Shown: positions 1-9,837, counted from the first letter of the stretch. The stretch: 64,000 nt of DNA from Sphingomonas sp. 8AM (GCF_902506455.1 NZ_LR733844.1:187133-251132); one strand, 5' to 3'. The notes: generated by a model from the letters alone, not told the origin. Numbers and translations: made by a program.

Positions 1-1
1 A

Positions 2-25
2 CCGGGCAGCCGGGCGGCGGCGTGA
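2..25 (+). CDS. Possible 3' tail of an upstream gene (partial)
   Basis: One forward frame runs from the window edge and stops at the TGA at 23-25, giving only Pro-Gly-Ser-Arg-Ala-Ala-Ala. The stop overlaps the GTG start of pdxJ as GTGA, the kind of overlap expected of a translationally coupled operon. In related bacteria pyrE often precedes pdxJ, but seven residues cannot identify the gene. Confidence 0.3.
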   Translation, partial: PGSRAAA

Positions 26-756
26 CGATGGGCGGTTCCCTTCGCCTCGGGGTCAATATCGACCATGTCGCGACGGTACGAAATGCGCGCGGCGGCGGGT
101 TGCCCGATCCAGTGCGCGCCGCGCTGCTCGCCGCGCAGGCCGGGGCCGACGGGATCACCGCGCATCTGCGCGAGGATCGCCGTCACATCACCGACGCAGA
201 CATCGCGCGGCTCTCCGCCGAATTGTCGATCCCGCTCAACCTTGAGATGGCGGCGACCGACGAGATGCTCGCGATCGCGCTGCGCCACCGTCCGCACGCC
301 GCCTGTATCGTCCCCGAAAAGCGCGAGGAACGCACCACCGAGGGCGGGATCGACGCTGCCGGGCAGCACGACCGGCTCGCACCGATGGTCCGCGCGCTCG
401 GTGCGGCAAACATCCGCGTCTCGCTGTTCATCGAGCCCGATCCGCGCCAGATCGCGGCGGCGGTTGCGCTCGGCGCGCCGGTCGTCGAACTGCACACCGG
501 CAGCTATGCCGAGCTTGACGGGGAGGCGCGCACCGCCGAGCTGCGCCGGCTCGCCGATGCCGCGGCGCTGGCGGCGAAGAACGGGATCGAGGTCCACGCC
601 GGGCATGGGCTGACCTTCGACAACGTCACGCCTGTCGCCGCGATTCCGCAGGTTCGTGAGCTCAACATCGGCCATTTTCTGATCGGCGAGGCGATCTTTA
701 CCGGGCTGGAAGACAGCGTCCGGCGGATGAAGGCGTTGATGGAAGCGGCCCGATGA
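22..756 (+). CDS. pdxJ: Pyridoxine 5'-phosphate synthase PdxJ
   Basis: Cytosolic enzyme that condenses 1-deoxy-D-xylulose 5-phosphate with 3-amino-2-oxopropyl phosphate to give pyridoxine 5'-phosphate, the last ring-forming step of DXP-dependent vitamin B6 synthesis. Family signatures are visible: [14 protein letters not shown] near residue 12, [13 protein letters not shown] near 43, VELHTG near 155, HAGHGL near 192 and [14 protein letters not shown] near 215. The 244-residue length fits the family (about 240). The start is GTG at 22, with ATG at 28 as an alternative two codons in. It is followed after 10 nt by acpS and then lepB, a common alphaproteobacterial order. Confidence 0.96.
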   Translation: MTMGGSLRLGVNIDHVATVRNARGGGLPDPVRAALLAAQAGADGITAHLREDRRHITDADIARLSAELSIPLNLEMAATDEMLAIALRHRPHAACIVPEKREERTTEGGIDAAGQHDRLAPMVRALGAANIRVSLFIEPDPRQIAAAVALGAPVVELHTGSYAELDGEARTAELRRLADAAALAAKNGIEVHAGHGLTFDNVTPVAAIPQVRELNIGHFLIGEAIFTGLEDSVRRMKALMEAAR

Positions 757-766
757 GGATGACCAC

Positions 767-1186
767 GTGATCATCGGGCTCGGCTCCGACCTGTGCAATA
801 TCGAGCGGATCGCGCATTCGCTCGAGCGCTTCGGCGGACGGTTCGAGGCGCGCGTCTTCACCGATGTCGAGCGCGCCAGGGCCGATCGCCGCCCGTTCAC
901 CAAGGCCGGGACGCTCGCCAAGCGCTTCGCCGCCAAGGAGGCCTTCTCCAAGGCGGTCGGCACCGGGTTCAAGGCCGGGGTGTTCATGAAGGACATCGGC
1001 GTCGTCAACGCCCCCTCCGGGGCACCGACGCTGGCGCTGACCGGCGGCGCGAAGGCGCGGCTCGATGCGATGATCCCCGCCGGGCACGAAGCGCGCATCC
1101 ACCTGACATTGACCGACGACCATCCCTGGGCGCAGGCATTCGTCATCATCGAGGCCATTGCCGACCGACATGCAGGAGCCGAGTGA
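767..1186 (+). CDS. acpS: Holo-[acyl-carrier-protein] synthase AcpS
   Basis: Transfers the 4'-phosphopantetheine arm of coenzyme A to the serine of apo-ACP, activating it for fatty-acid synthesis. The protein (139 residues) has the N-terminal [10 protein letters not shown] motif with the metal-binding Asp and the central [16 protein letters not shown] motif with the second metal ligand (Glu). The start is a GTG giving Met-Ile-Ile-Gly-Leu-Gly-Ser-Asp. Its last 17 nt overlap the chosen start of lepB, so the genes are probably co-transcribed and coupled. Confidence 0.96.
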   Translation: MIIGLGSDLCNIERIAHSLERFGGRFEARVFTDVERARADRRPFTKAGTLAKRFAAKEAFSKAVGTGFKAGVFMKDIGVVNAPSGAPTLALTGGAKARLDAMIPAGHEARIHLTLTDDHPWAQAFVIIEAIADRHAGAE

Positions 1187-2138
1187 CCGCGTGGCAGAGG
1201 ATATCGCATTGACCGGCGACCACACGCCCCCGCCTGCCACGGCCGCGACACCCGCGCCGCGCACCGGCTTCGACTGGTGGGGCGAAATCAAGGGGCTGTT
1301 CTGGCTGCTGCTGGCGGTACTCGGCTTCCACAGCTTCATCGCCAAGCCGTTCTACATCCCGAGCGAGTCGATGCTGCCCGGCCTGCTGGTCGGCGATCGG
1401 CTGGTGGTCTCCAAATTCGCCTATGGTTGGTCGTTCGTCTCGCCGACGATCCCCGATCCGGTCGCGATCTTCCGCGGCACGTTGCTCCACCAGCCGGTCG
1501 ATAGCTGGTCGGTGCAAGTGCCGTTCATCCACGGGCGTATATGGGGCAGCCTGCCCGAGCGCGGCGATGTGGTCATCGTCACTCCGCCGGGCCAGTCGAG
1601 CGACTATATCAAACGCGTCATCGGCCTGCCCGGCGAGACGCTCGCGGTGCGCGGCGGAGTCGTTATCGTCAACGGCAAGCCGGTGACGCGCGGTCCGCTC
1701 CATTACCGCGACCTGCCCGTCGACGCGAACGCGACCTGCGACCCCGCGCAATATCCCGGCGCGCGGCAGGAGCGCGCTGACGGCACTGCGATCTGCCACC
1801 TGCCGATCGTCACCGAGACGCTGCCTAACGGACGCCGCTACGATACGGTCGATCTGGAACCCGACAGCGTCGGCGACAATTATGGCCCGGTGACGATCCC
1901 GGCCAACCACGTCTTCCTGATGGGCGACAATCGCGACCGCTCCGCCGACAGCCGCTTCGCGCTGGGCGGGTTCGAGCGCGGGCTGGGCGGCCCGGTTCCC
2001 TATGAGAATATCGGCGGGCGCGCCGAATTCATCACCTTCTCAGTCGACGGCAGCGCCGGCTGGAACCCGTTGACGTGGCCGCGCGCGCTGCGTGGCGGAC
2101 GCGCGGGCACCTCGCTCCACCCGACGCGCGTCCCATGA
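1170..2138 (+). CDS. lepB: Signal peptidase I LepB
   Basis: Inner-membrane serine protease that removes signal peptides from exported proteins. One N-terminal transmembrane segment ([14 protein letters not shown]) leads into the periplasmic domain. The catalytic Ser lies in IPSESMLPG and the catalytic Lys in [11 protein letters not shown]; box E is [12 protein letters not shown]. The length is about 322 residues. ATG at 1170 was chosen; an in-frame TTG at 1158, close behind a GAGG, would add four residues. The stop overlaps the next gene as ATGA. An rnc-era continuation, common in other bacteria, is not found here. Confidence 0.95.
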   Translation: MQEPSDRVAEDIALTGDHTPPPATAATPAPRTGFDWWGEIKGLFWLLLAVLGFHSFIAKPFYIPSESMLPGLLVGDRLVVSKFAYGWSFVSPTIPDPVAIFRGTLLHQPVDSWSVQVPFIHGRIWGSLPERGDVVIVTPPGQSSDYIKRVIGLPGETLAVRGGVVIVNGKPVTRGPLHYRDLPVDANATCDPAQYPGARQERADGTAICHLPIVTETLPNGRRYDTVDLEPDSVGDNYGPVTIPANHVFLMGDNRDRSADSRFALGGFERGLGGPVPYENIGGRAEFITFSVDGSAGWNPLTWPRALRGGRAGTSLHPTRVP

Positions 2139-3229
2139 GCGACGTGCCCGAGGTGCGGATCGACGCCGGTGGCGAGCGGGTCCGCGTCCGCGCCGGTGCA
2201 AGCCCCACCGAAGTGCGCGACGAATCGACGCGTCACGAAATCCGCCGTGCCGCGGTGTGGCTGGGCATGGCCAGCGCGATCGCACTGGTCGTATTGCTGA
2301 TCCAGCCGTTGCTCATCATCTTCGCGGCGCTGGTCTTCGCCGCGCTGCTCGATGGCGGGGTGCGGCTGCTCGGGCGTGTGCTGCCGATCGGGCGCAGCTG
2401 GCGGCTGCTGATCGTCTGCCTGCTGACGATCGCCTTCCTGCTCGGGACCTTCTATCTCGCCGGGGTCCAGATCACCGCACAAGCGCAACAGCTCCGCTCG
2501 ACCGTTGAGGTGCAGGTGCTGCGCGTCAGCGGCTGGCTGAGCGCGCAGGGGCTGATGCCGGGCGCGAGCGACCTCAGCGGCGTCGCCAAGCAGGCGATGT
2601 CGTCGCTGGGGCGCGTCACCAGCTGGCTCGGCACCGCCGCCGGAGCACTGACCAGCGGCTTCATGATCGTCGTGCTCGGGCTGTTCATCGCGATCGATCC
2701 GCACGGCTATGAGCGCGGGCTGCAATGGATGGTGCCCGAGCGCAATCGCGTCGAGTTCGCCGTGACGCTCAAGCGGATGGCGCAGACGCTGCGCCGGCTG
2801 CTCGCCGGGCGCCTGCTCGGCATGGCGCTGGAGGGCGTGCTGACGGCGATCGCCTTGTGGATCGCCGGGGTGCCGATGGCGATGATCCTCGGCATCCTGA
2901 CTGGTCTGCTGGCTTTCATCCCCAATATCGGCGCGTTCATTTCCGGTGCGCTGATGGTGGCGGTCGGCTTCTCGGCGGGCGTGCACATCGGCGTGCTGGC
3001 GATCGTCGTCTATGTCGTGGTGCAGACCTTCGACGGCTATGTCGTAATCCCCATGGTCGCCAAGCGCACGGTCGATCTGCCGCCGGCGTTAACGCTCGGC
3101 GCGCAGATCCTGGCCAGTGCGCTATTCGGAATCATGGGCCTGGCACTCGCCGACCCGATGACGGCGATCCTGAAGACCGCGATGGAGCGCCGGTCCGAGA
3201 ACGTCGAGGACAGTCAGCCGCGCGACTGA
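2135..3229 (+). CDS. AI-2E family transporter (putative permease)
   Basis: Integral membrane protein of about 364 residues in the AI-2E/PerM family. Members include quorum-signal exporters and Na+/H+ antiporters, so the substrate cannot be inferred. About seven or eight hydrophobic segments are present: two after residue 45, one near 90, one in the middle (LTSGFMIVVLGLFIAI) and a C-terminal group including GILTGLLAFIPNIGAFISG, which matches the conserved family core. The ATG at 2135 overlaps the lepB stop by four bases, indicating co-transcription with the lepB group. Confidence 0.88.
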   Translation: MSDVPEVRIDAGGERVRVRAGASPTEVRDESTRHEIRRAAVWLGMASAIALVVLLIQPLLIIFAALVFAALLDGGVRLLGRVLPIGRSWRLLIVCLLTIAFLLGTFYLAGVQITAQAQQLRSTVEVQVLRVSGWLSAQGLMPGASDLSGVAKQAMSSLGRVTSWLGTAAGALTSGFMIVVLGLFIAIDPHGYERGLQWMVPERNRVEFAVTLKRMAQTLRRLLAGRLLGMALEGVLTAIALWIAGVPMAMILGILTGLLAFIPNIGAFISGALMVAVGFSAGVHIGVLAIVVYVVVQTFDGYVVIPMVAKRTVDLPPALTLGAQILASALFGIMGLALADPMTAILKTAMERRSENVEDSQPRD

Positions 3230-3346
3230 CCGCGGTGGCACGGCTGGCGCACCCCGCCCGACGCTGCTAAAGCCCGCGTCCCGTGTACGAACGGGCGCAG
3301 GAAGAACCGATTGCGCGTCGACGAGCCAGCACCAACTCCCTCGACC

Positions 3347-4267
3347 ATGCCCGCTGCCGACGTCGCACCGTTGGTTGCGCTCAAGCCGGTCCAGACGCTG
3401 CGGCGGCGCTGGCCGGTGCTGCTGGCGACGGTGTTGAGCGTCGCGATGCTGGTTGGTGTCGGCTACGAGTTGTTCGACGACGGGTTGGCCGGCATCCGCC
3501 GCGCGACTCCGGCCTCCTGGGGCTTTTACCTGTTCTTCCTCGCCTCCTATTTCACGCTGCCGGTGTGCGACTTCCTCATCTTCCGCCGTCTGTGGAACGT
3601 GCCAGCCGCCGCCTTTACGGCGCTCAATCGCAAGCGAATCGCGAACGATATCCTGATCGGCTACTCGGGCGACGCCTATTTCTACGCCTGGGCGCGCGCA
3701 CGGCTGGACATGGTCACCGCGCCGTTCGGCGCGGTGAAGGACGTAACGATCGTCTCGGGTATAACCGGGAACGTCACCGCATTGTTGCTCGGCGCGGTCG
3801 CGCTGCCGCTCGGCTATCAGTTGATCGGTCCCGAGATCGTGGAGGCGATGATCTGGTCGCTGGTGTTCGCCACCGCGCTGTCGCTGGCGCTGATCCTTTT
3901 CTCCAGGCGCGTCTTCTCGTTGCCGCGGCGCGACCTGTGGTTCATCTTCTGGATCGACCTGCTGCGGATCGGCGGCACCTGCGTCACGATCGCGCTGGCC
4001 TGGGCCTGGGCGATCCCCAGCGTCTCGGTGGGCATGTGGCTGTTCCTGGTCGCGGGGCGGCAATTGGTCTCGCGTTTGCCGTTCCTGCCTAACAAAGACC
4101 TGCTTTTCGCCAACTTCGCGATACTGGTGATCGGGCATGACCGGTCGTTGTCGGATCTGATGGCGTTCACCGCAGCGTCAACCATCGTGATACATGGGCT
4201 GCTGCTGCTGCTGTCCGGTGCGGTATATGTGACGGAAAGGATGCGCGTATGGCGCGAGGAACGCTGA
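3347..4267 (+). CDS. Multi-pass membrane protein, possibly flippase-like
   Basis: A hydrophobic protein of about 306 residues with seven or so membrane segments and an Arg-rich cytoplasmic stretch after the first. I do not recognise it with certainty. The spread of segments and the C-terminal part (RLPFLPNKDLLFANFAIL and then AASTIVIHGLLLLLSG) resemble the LPG-synthase-TM/UPF0104 type of flippase-like proteins. It overlaps the following DUF2141 gene by 19 nt and is followed by a glycosyltransferase, so a role with a lipid-linked or envelope glycan is a reasonable inference. An in-frame TTG at 3311 is an alternative start. Confidence 0.7.
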   Translation: MPAADVAPLVALKPVQTLRRRWPVLLATVLSVAMLVGVGYELFDDGLAGIRRATPASWGFYLFFLASYFTLPVCDFLIFRRLWNVPAAAFTALNRKRIANDILIGYSGDAYFYAWARARLDMVTAPFGAVKDVTIVSGITGNVTALLLGAVALPLGYQLIGPEIVEAMIWSLVFATALSLALILFSRRVFSLPRRDLWFIFWIDLLRIGGTCVTIALAWAWAIPSVSVGMWLFLVAGRQLVSRLPFLPNKDLLFANFAILVIGHDRSLSDLMAFTAASTIVIHGLLLLLSGAVYVTERMRVWREER

Positions 4268-4770
4268 CGATCGCCGGGGCCGGGCTGCTGGCACTCGCCC
4301 CCCCCGCCGGGGCGCAGGTGCTGGGCAGCGATGCCGCGGCCTGCACCGGCACCGCGCAGGGCCCGGCGATCCTCGCGACGGTGACCGGACTCAAGGACCG
4401 TACCGGCACGCTGAAGCTGGAGCTGTATCCCCCGAACGAGAAAGACTTTCTGGCCGGTGACGACGATCTGGCACGGCAGGGCAAGTTCTTCCGCCGCGTG
4501 ACGATTGCGCCGCCGGCGTCCGGCGACGCTGCGATCTGCATCCGCGTGCCGCATCCGGGCCGCTACGCCTTGTTCCTGGGGCACGACCGCGACGGCAAGC
4601 GCAAGTTCAACTTCTGGAGCGACGGCGCGGGCTTCCCCAGCAACCACAAGATCGGACGCGCGCGCCCCAAGCTGGTCGACGCGCTGATCGACGCCGGTCC
4701 CGGCATCACCCGCACCACGATCCGCGCACAATATCTGCGCGGGCTGGGCGGCTTCGGTTTCATGCGCTGA
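4249..4770 (+). CDS. DUF2141 domain protein, exported
   Basis: A 173-residue protein with a signal peptide (hydrophobic GAGLLALAPPAGA, likely cut before Gln-Val) followed by a single DUF2141 beta-rich domain. The typical pattern is seen in GLKDRTGTLKLELYPPN near residue 45, then the charged FLAGDDDLARQGKFFRR and, in the second half, GRYALFLGHDRDGKRKFNFW. The function of the domain is unknown; it is expected in the periplasm. The gene overlaps the membrane protein upstream, and a GT4 glycosyltransferase begins 16 nt downstream, so the three are almost certainly one transcript. Confidence 0.85.
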   Translation: MARGTLTIAGAGLLALAPPAGAQVLGSDAAACTGTAQGPAILATVTGLKDRTGTLKLELYPPNEKDFLAGDDDLARQGKFFRRVTIAPPASGDAAICIRVPHPGRYALFLGHDRDGKRKFNFWSDGAGFPSNHKIGRARPKLVDALIDAGPGITRTTIRAQYLRGLGGFGFMR

Positions 4771-4785
4771 TTGGGGGACCGGACC

Positions 4786-5970
4786 ATGCGGATCGTCGAC
4801 GTCAACGAATTCTACTCGCCGACCGGCGGCGGGGTACGCTCGTATCTCGACCGCAAGATGGCACTGATGTCCGAACTGGGGCACCAGCAGATCGTGATCG
4901 CTCCCGGGCGCGAGGACCTCGTCGAGGAGCGTCCGGGCGGCGCGCGCATCCATTACGTCAAGTCGCCGGGCATTCCGTTCGACTCGAACTACGGGCTGTT
5001 CTGGGACGCGGCGCCGGTCCATGCGCTGCTTGACCATTACCACCCCGACGTGGTCGAGAATTGTGCGCCGTGGCGCTCGGCGGCGATCGTTGCCGAGTGG
5101 CAGGGCGACGCGCTGCGATCGTGGTTCATGCACAACGACAATCTCGAAACCTATCCCAAGCGCTGGTTTGCGCGAGTCGCCTCGGAAGCGACGATCGAGC
5201 GCGCGTTCGGCTGGTACGATCGCTACATGAACCGCTGGCTGGACCGGTTCGACACCGTCGTCACCAATGGTCCGGTGCTGACCGAGCGGCTGCGCGCCCG
5301 CGGCATCCGCGTCGACGCGACCATGACGCTGGGGATCGAGCGCGAGCATTTCTCACCCGCATTGCGCAGCCCGACGCTTCGCGCCGCGATGCTCGAACAA
5401 TGTGGACTTCCCGAGGATGCGCTCCTGTTGATCGGGGTCGGGCGGCACCATCCCGAGAAGCGCTGGCCGATGGTGATCGATGCCGTGCGCCGCGCGGGGG
5501 CGAAGCGGCCGGTCGGGCTTGTGCTGCTCGGGCTGGGGCCGGACACGCGAACGCTGGAGCGGCACATCGCCGAAAGCCCGCATGTGCGGATGTTTCAGCC
5601 GATTTATCACCGCGGGCAGCTCGCCTCGATCATGGCCAGCGCCGACGCGCTCGTCCATGGCTGTGATACCGAGACGTTCGGGCTGGTCGCCTCGGAGGCG
5701 CTTGCCTCGGGGCTGCCGCTGATCGTCCCCGACCGTGGCGGCGCGGCGGCGGTGCCTAAGCCCGAATATGGCGAATGGTTCCGCAGCGGCGATGCCTATG
5801 ACTGCGCGCGGGCGATCGTCGCACTGGCGTCGCGCGACAAGCAATTGCTGCACCGTGCGGCCGCGATCGCCGCGCCGAAGGTGTGGAGCGACCGCGAACA
5901 TGCGCAGGCGCTGATCGCGCATTATCAGACGCTGATCGAGGCCGGCACTTCGGTCAGCAGATCGGCGTAG
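4786..5970 (+). CDS. Glycosyltransferase family 4
   Basis: GT-B fold glycosyltransferase of 394 residues. The N-terminal acceptor domain starts with VDVNEFYSPTGGGVRSYL, the glycine-rich loop typical of GT4. The C-terminal donor domain has VGRHHPEKRWPMVIDA near residue 220 and the nucleotide-sugar motif ETFGLVASEALASGLPLIVP near residue 295, containing the E-x7-E pair. The sugar and acceptor are unknown. ATG at 4786 was preferred over a TTG at 4771 because family members begin with the Met-Arg-Ile-Val strand. Its last 46 nt overlap the end of the convergent DUF2334 gene. Confidence 0.9.
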   Translation: MRIVDVNEFYSPTGGGVRSYLDRKMALMSELGHQQIVIAPGREDLVEERPGGARIHYVKSPGIPFDSNYGLFWDAAPVHALLDHYHPDVVENCAPWRSAAIVAEWQGDALRSWFMHNDNLETYPKRWFARVASEATIERAFGWYDRYMNRWLDRFDTVVTNGPVLTERLRARGIRVDATMTLGIEREHFSPALRSPTLRAAMLEQCGLPEDALLLIGVGRHHPEKRWPMVIDAVRRAGAKRPVGLVLLGLGPDTRTLERHIAESPHVRMFQPIYHRGQLASIMASADALVHGCDTETFGLVASEALASGLPLIVPDRGGAAAVPKPEYGEWFRSGDAYDCARAIVALASRDKQLLHRAAAIAAPKVWSDREHAQALIAHYQTLIEAGTSVSRSA

Positions 5971-6671
5971 GCCGCCGGGCGGCGCCCGCCGCGCGAGAAC
6001 GCCCGAAAGGTGCGGTCGATGCTGCGGAGCAGCGCCGGGCGCGTCACGTCGCCGGGATGCACCGCGACCCGGACCGTCGGCAGCGGCTGGAGCGCATGAC
6101 GCAGCACCGACGCCGCCGCCAGCGAACTAAGTGCCCGCGTGTCGCTGCGACTCGCCCAGGTGATGACGGGCCCGCGCGCCACCACGGCACCACCCGGTGC
6201 CCACACCCGCGCGTGATCCTCGGCGAGCGCGAAGCCGGCGTCGGCAAGCGCGGCGCGGGCATCGTCCGAATAGAGCCAGGCCGGGGCGATGAACCCCGCC
6301 GCCGGCCGGCCGGTCGCGTCTTCCAGCAGCGTCTTGCCGCGCCGCATTCGCGTCAGCGCCTCGGCGTGATCGAGGCCTAGGAATTCGCCCTCGCCCGCGG
6401 TCATTCGCTTCGCCTTGATCGCCGCCACACCGCTATGCGCGGCATCGTCGCGGTGGAACCAGCCATGGACGAACATCTCGACGCCGGTATCGGCCCAGCG
6501 CCGCAAGCGGGCGGAAAAGGCAGGCGTCCACGGCGCGCTGCCCCAATGATCGGGGACGACCAGCATCGCCAGTCGCTCGCCCACATGGGGCGCCAGCCGG
6601 TCGAGCAATTGATCGACCTCGCGCTCGAACCGCGGCGAGACATCGTGGATGGAGGCGAGCAGACGCTTCAT
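5925..6671 (-). CDS. DUF2334 polysaccharide-deacetylase-like protein
   Basis: A protein of about 248 residues related to the NodB/polysaccharide deacetylase fold. The opening LLASIHDVSPRFE carries the His-Asp pair used for metal and catalysis, followed by MLVVPDHWG and EMFVHGWFHRDD (His-x-x-x-His, metal ligands). GFIAPAWLYSDDARAAL corresponds to the family's later substrate-binding motif. No signal peptide is visible. It is convergent with, and overlaps, the glycosyltransferase, suggesting a shared glycan substrate, though this is inference. ATG at 6671 was chosen; GTG at 6680 is possible. Confidence 0.85.
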   Translation of the reverse strand: MKRLLASIHDVSPRFEREVDQLLDRLAPHVGERLAMLVVPDHWGSAPWTPAFSARLRRWADTGVEMFVHGWFHRDDAAHSGVAAIKAKRMTAGEGEFLGLDHAEALTRMRRGKTLLEDATGRPAAGFIAPAWLYSDDARAALADAGFALAEDHARVWAPGGAVVARGPVITWASRSDTRALSSLAAASVLRHALQPLPTVRVAVHPGDVTRPALLRSIDRTFRAFSRGGRRPAAYADLLTEVPASISV

Positions 6672-6709
6672 GCCCGGCACATGCGCACCCGGCCGCGCCG
6701 GCGCAAGCC

Positions 6710-7057
6710 TCAGTCGTCGGTGATCGCACGGGCGAGCAGGTCGCGGATCGCAACCAGCGTCGGCGTGGCGGCAGCGGATACCGGCGCGGGTGCCGGAGCC
6801 GGAACGGCGGGATCGCGGGCGAGCAATTGCTGCACGCCCTTGATTGTATAGCCCTCGCGGTTGAGCAATTGGTCGATCCGCTCGACCAGCGCCACATCTT
6901 CCGGCCGGTAGTAACGGCGATTACCCGCGCGCGTCACCGGCCGGAGTTGCGGAAAGCGACTTTCCCAATACCGCAGGATATGCGGCGCGAGGCCGGTCGC
7001 CTGGGCGACCTCGCCGATGGTGCGAAACGCGGCGGCGGATTTGGCGTCCGACGCCAA
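6710..7057 (-). CDS. MerR family transcriptional regulator
   Basis: A small DNA-binding protein (115 residues) with an N-terminal MerR helix-turn-helix: [22 protein letters not shown], then the wing with [18 protein letters not shown]. After the coiled helix [19 protein letters not shown] comes a short Ala/Pro-rich tail with no obvious effector domain or metal-binding cysteines. The start appears to be TTG at 7057, just beyond the ihfA stop at 7063, with no closer ATG. This regulator conventionally follows ihfA in alphaproteobacteria; its target is not evident. Confidence 0.9.
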   Translation of the reverse strand: MASDAKSAAAFRTIGEVAQATGLAPHILRYWESRFPQLRPVTRAGNRRYYRPEDVALVERIDQLLNREGYTIKGVQQLLARDPAVPAPAPAPVSAAATPTLVAIRDLLARAITDD

Positions 7058-7062
7058 TGCGC

Positions 7063-7359
7063 TCAGCCCCCGACGATGCGGTCACGCATCATCTGGCTCG
7101 CCCGGAAGGTCAGCACCCGCCGCGGCGCGATCGGAACCTCGACGCCCGTCTTGGGATTGCGGCCGATCCGCTCGCCCTTGTCGCGCAGCACGAACGTGCC
7201 GAAGCCCGAGATCTTGACGTTCTCACCCTTCGACAGCGCACCGCACATATTGTCGAGGATCTGCTCGACCAGCCGCGATGAATCGGCGCGGGACAGGCCC
7301 ACCTGCTTATGAAGCGACTCCGCCAGATCGGCGCGCGTCAACGTACCTGCTTCAGTCAT
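7063..7359 (-). CDS. ihfA: Integration host factor subunit alpha
   Basis: A 98-residue DNA-bending protein of the HU/IHF family, which pairs with IHF-beta in nucleoid structure, transcription and recombination. The family signature [21 protein letters not shown] lies in the middle, followed by the DNA-inserting beta-arm region [10 protein letters not shown] and the C-terminal [13 protein letters not shown]. It lies between fabH and the MerR gene on the same strand, as in many alphaproteobacteria. The 91-nt gap to fabH may hold its own promoter. Confidence 0.95.
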   Translation of the reverse strand: MTEAGTLTRADLAESLHKQVGLSRADSSRLVEQILDNMCGALSKGENVKISGFGTFVLRDKGERIGRNPKTGVEVPIAPRRVLTFRASQMMRDRIVGG

Positions 7360-7450
7360 CGACTTCCCTCTACCCCCCGGAAAGGTTCAACAATTCGCCT
7401 CACGCTTATAACGCCTTGCGCAAATTGTCGATGCAGCCGCCCGTCGCGGC

Positions 7451-8431
7451 CTACATGCGGATGACCGCAGCTCCCCAGGTGAATCCGCCGCCCATCGCCT
7501 CGAGCACGACGAGGTGCCCCGGCTTGATCCGGCCGTCGCGCACCGCCTGATCCAGTGCCAGCGGAACCGACGCCGCAGAGGTGTTGGCATGCTGGTCGAC
7601 GGTGACGATAACCTTTTCAGACGGCAGGGAAAGTTTGCGCGCGGTGGCGTCGAGAATGCGGGCGTTGGCCTGGTGCGGAACCACCCAGTCGACGGCGTCA
7701 GAGGGCAGTCCGGCGGCCTGCAACGCCTCCTCCATTACCGCGGCCAGGTTGACGACGGCATGGCGAAACACCTCCCGTCCCTTCATCCGCAGCTTGCCGA
7801 CGGTCCCGGTGGTGGACGGTCCACCATCGACATAAAGCAACCCATTATGGCGACCATCGGCATGGAGCCGCGTCGCCAGCACGCCACGCGCGCCGGCGTC
7901 GGTGACATCTTCAATGGATTCGCGCGCTTCCAGAACGATCGCCCCCGCACCGTCGCCGAACAGGACGCAGGTGGTGCGATCCTCCCAGTCGAGGATGCGG
8001 CTGAACGTCTCGGCACCGATCACCAGCGCACGGCGGTGCGCGCCGGCGCGGATCATGCTGTCGGCAACCTGCACCGCATAGAGGAAGCCCGAGCAGACCG
8101 CCGCGACGTCGAAGGCGACGCAATCGCCAATCTCCAGCATCGCCTGCACCTTGGTGGCGGTGGCCGGGAAAGTGTTGTCGGGAGTGGCCGTCGCCAGCAC
8201 GATCAGGTCGATGTCGCCCGCGATCAATCCGGCAGCGGCAATCGCCGCGATGGCCGCGTCGCGCGCGAGCGTCGCGGTCGTCTCGTCATCATCCGCGATA
8301 TGGCGGAAGCGGATGCCGGTGCGCTCGACGATCCATTCGTCCGACGTATCGACGCGCTCGGCCAGCTCGGCATTCGAGACGCGACGCCGGGGCAGCGCCG
8401 CGCCGGTCCCCGTCAGCACTGCACGAATCAT
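7451..8431 (-). CDS. fabH: Beta-ketoacyl-ACP synthase III FabH
   Basis: Starts fatty-acid synthesis by condensing acetyl-CoA with malonyl-ACP. The 326-residue thiolase-fold protein has the catalytic triad in its usual places: Cys in [11 protein letters not shown] near residue 113, His in [10 protein letters not shown] near 250 and Asn in [10 protein letters not shown] near 280. The C-terminal [13 protein letters not shown] is also characteristic. Its ATG overlaps the plsX stop by four bases (8428-8431), so it is translationally coupled to plsX. The order rpmF-plsX-fabH links membrane lipid synthesis with ribosome production. Confidence 0.97.
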   Translation of the reverse strand: MIRAVLTGTGAALPRRRVSNAELAERVDTSDEWIVERTGIRFRHIADDDETTATLARDAAIAAIAAAGLIAGDIDLIVLATATPDNTFPATATKVQAMLEIGDCVAFDVAAVCSGFLYAVQVADSMIRAGAHRRALVIGAETFSRILDWEDRTTCVLFGDGAGAIVLEARESIEDVTDAGARGVLATRLHADGRHNGLLYVDGGPSTTGTVGKLRMKGREVFRHAVVNLAAVMEEALQAAGLPSDAVDWVVPHQANARILDATARKLSLPSEKVIVTVDQHANTSAASVPLALDQAVRDGRIKPGHLVVLEAMGGGFTWGAAVIRM

Positions 8432-9465
8432 GCAGCCGCCTTCGCTTCGAAATGGCGCAGATCCTCGACGATCCGGCGCGTCAGGTCGGCGCGCACCATC
8501 TTGGCGGCGTTGCCGATCGCCGTCGCCACGCCGCGCTCGTTCGCGCTGCCATGGCTTTTGACCACCAGCCCGTTGAGCCCGAGGAAGACGGCACCGTTGT
8601 GATTGTTGGGATCGAGGTGATCGCGCAGCAGCTCGGTGGCGGGGCGCGAGATCAGGAAGCCGACCTTCGAGCGCACCGAGCTGCGGAACGCGCGCTTGAG
8701 CAAATCGGCGACGAAGCGCGCGGTGCCTTCGGCGGTCTTGAGTGCGATATTGCCCGAGAAACCGTCGCAGACGATCACGTCATGCTCGCCGCGCGACAGC
8801 CGGTCGCCCTCGACGAAGCCGGCAAATTTCATCGGCAAATGCGGGGCGGCGCGCAGCATTTGTGCGGCGTCGCGAATCTCGCCGGTGCCCTTCTGATCCT
8901 CGCTGCCGATGTTGAGCAGCGCGACGCGCGGCGCCTCCAGTTCCAGCGTGGTGCGCGCATAGGCCGCGCCCATCACCGCAAACTGCACGAGGTTGCGCGC
9001 ATCGCACTCGGTATTCGCGCCGAGATCGAGCATCACGCAATCATTGTCGCCGAGCGTCGGCAGCAACGCGGCGAGCGCCGGACGGTCGATGCCGCGCATC
9101 GTCCGCAGCGACAGCTTCGCCATCGCCATCAGCGCACCGGTATTGCCGGCGGATACCGCCGCAGCGGCGCGCCCCTGCTTCACGCAGTCGATCGCGACGC
9201 CCATCGAGGTCGTCTTCGCCCGCCGGATCGCCTGGCTCGGCTTCTCGTCGCCCGCGATCACATCGGGGGCGTGGACGATTTCGGAATGCTGCGCGAGATT
9301 CGGATGCTGCGACAGCCCGTCGCGAATCGCCGCCTCGTCGCCGACCAACAAATAGTTGACGTCGTCGTAGCGGCGGCACGCGCGCGCCACCCCGGCCAGC
9401 ATCACCGCCAGCCCCTCATCACCGCCCATCGCATCGACGGCGATCCGGGACCTGTCGGCTATCAC
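8428..9465 (-). CDS. plsX: Phosphate acyltransferase PlsX
   Basis: Makes acyl-phosphate from acyl-ACP, the first step of phospholipid synthesis by the PlsX/PlsY route. The protein opens with [12 protein letters not shown], the family signature, and carries [15 protein letters not shown] near residue 125, [14 protein letters not shown] and [19 protein letters not shown] at 9465 was preferred because a GGGAG lies nine bases upstream; a GTG at 9495 would add ten unconserved residues. It follows rpmF and is coupled to fabH. Confidence 0.95.
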   Translation of the reverse strand: MIADRSRIAVDAMGGDEGLAVMLAGVARACRRYDDVNYLLVGDEAAIRDGLSQHPNLAQHSEIVHAPDVIAGDEKPSQAIRRAKTTSMGVAIDCVKQGRAAAAVSAGNTGALMAMAKLSLRTMRGIDRPALAALLPTLGDNDCVMLDLGANTECDARNLVQFAVMGAAYARTTLELEAPRVALLNIGSEDQKGTGEIRDAAQMLRAAPHLPMKFAGFVEGDRLSRGEHDVIVCDGFSGNIALKTAEGTARFVADLLKRAFRSSVRSKVGFLISRPATELLRDHLDPNNHNGAVFLGLNGLVVKSHGSANERGVATAIGNAAKMVRADLTRRIVEDLRHFEAKAAA

Positions 9466-9505
9466 TGGACATCGCTCCCGAAGCTGTGCCTGCACCCGGT
9501 CAGGC

Positions 9506-9685
9506 TCAGGCGTCGACCGCGATGACCTCGCGACCGTTGTAGTGACCGCACGCGGTGCACAGATTGTGCGGACGCTTCAGCTCGCCGCAGTTCGGGCATT
9601 CCTGGAACGCCTCTACCGACAGAGCGTCGTGCGCGCGGCGCATGCCACGGCGTGAGGGAGAAGTCTTTCGCTTGGGGACGGCCAT
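9506..9685 (-). CDS. rpmF: 50S ribosomal protein L32
   Basis: A 59-residue ribosomal protein read directly on the minus strand. It begins [20 protein letters not shown] and has the two Cys pairs of a zinc ribbon, [11 protein letters not shown] and [12 protein letters not shown], so it is the zinc-binding form of L32. It is the first gene of the rpmF-plsX-fabH group, with a candidate promoter about 125 nt upstream of its ATG. Confidence 0.96.
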   Translation of the reverse strand: MAVPKRKTSPSRRGMRRAHDALSVEAFQECPNCGELKRPHNLCTACGHYNGREVIAVDA

Positions 9686-9809
9686 CGCGGCACCTTGATT
9701 TGTCTAGTAGTTCATATGAGCGACGAGCCGGTGCACGGTGCCGCGCGGACGATGCAAGCACCGGCCGCGGCAGACAGCCGAGCATCGGCTCGCATCGCGA
9801 AGCCCCGCG

Positions 9810-9837
9810 CCTATAGCGAATTCCCCGGCGGTTGCAA
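9810..9837 (-). promoter_or_regulatory. Candidate sigma-70 promoter for rpmF-plsX-fabH
   Basis: On the minus strand TTGCAA (9832-9837) and TATAGG (9810-9815) are separated by 16 bases and lie about 125 nt upstream of the rpmF start. The hexamers match consensus only partly, so this is a suggestion. The rest of the roughly 210-nt gap to the MBL hydrolase shows nothing else I can name. Confidence 0.35.
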
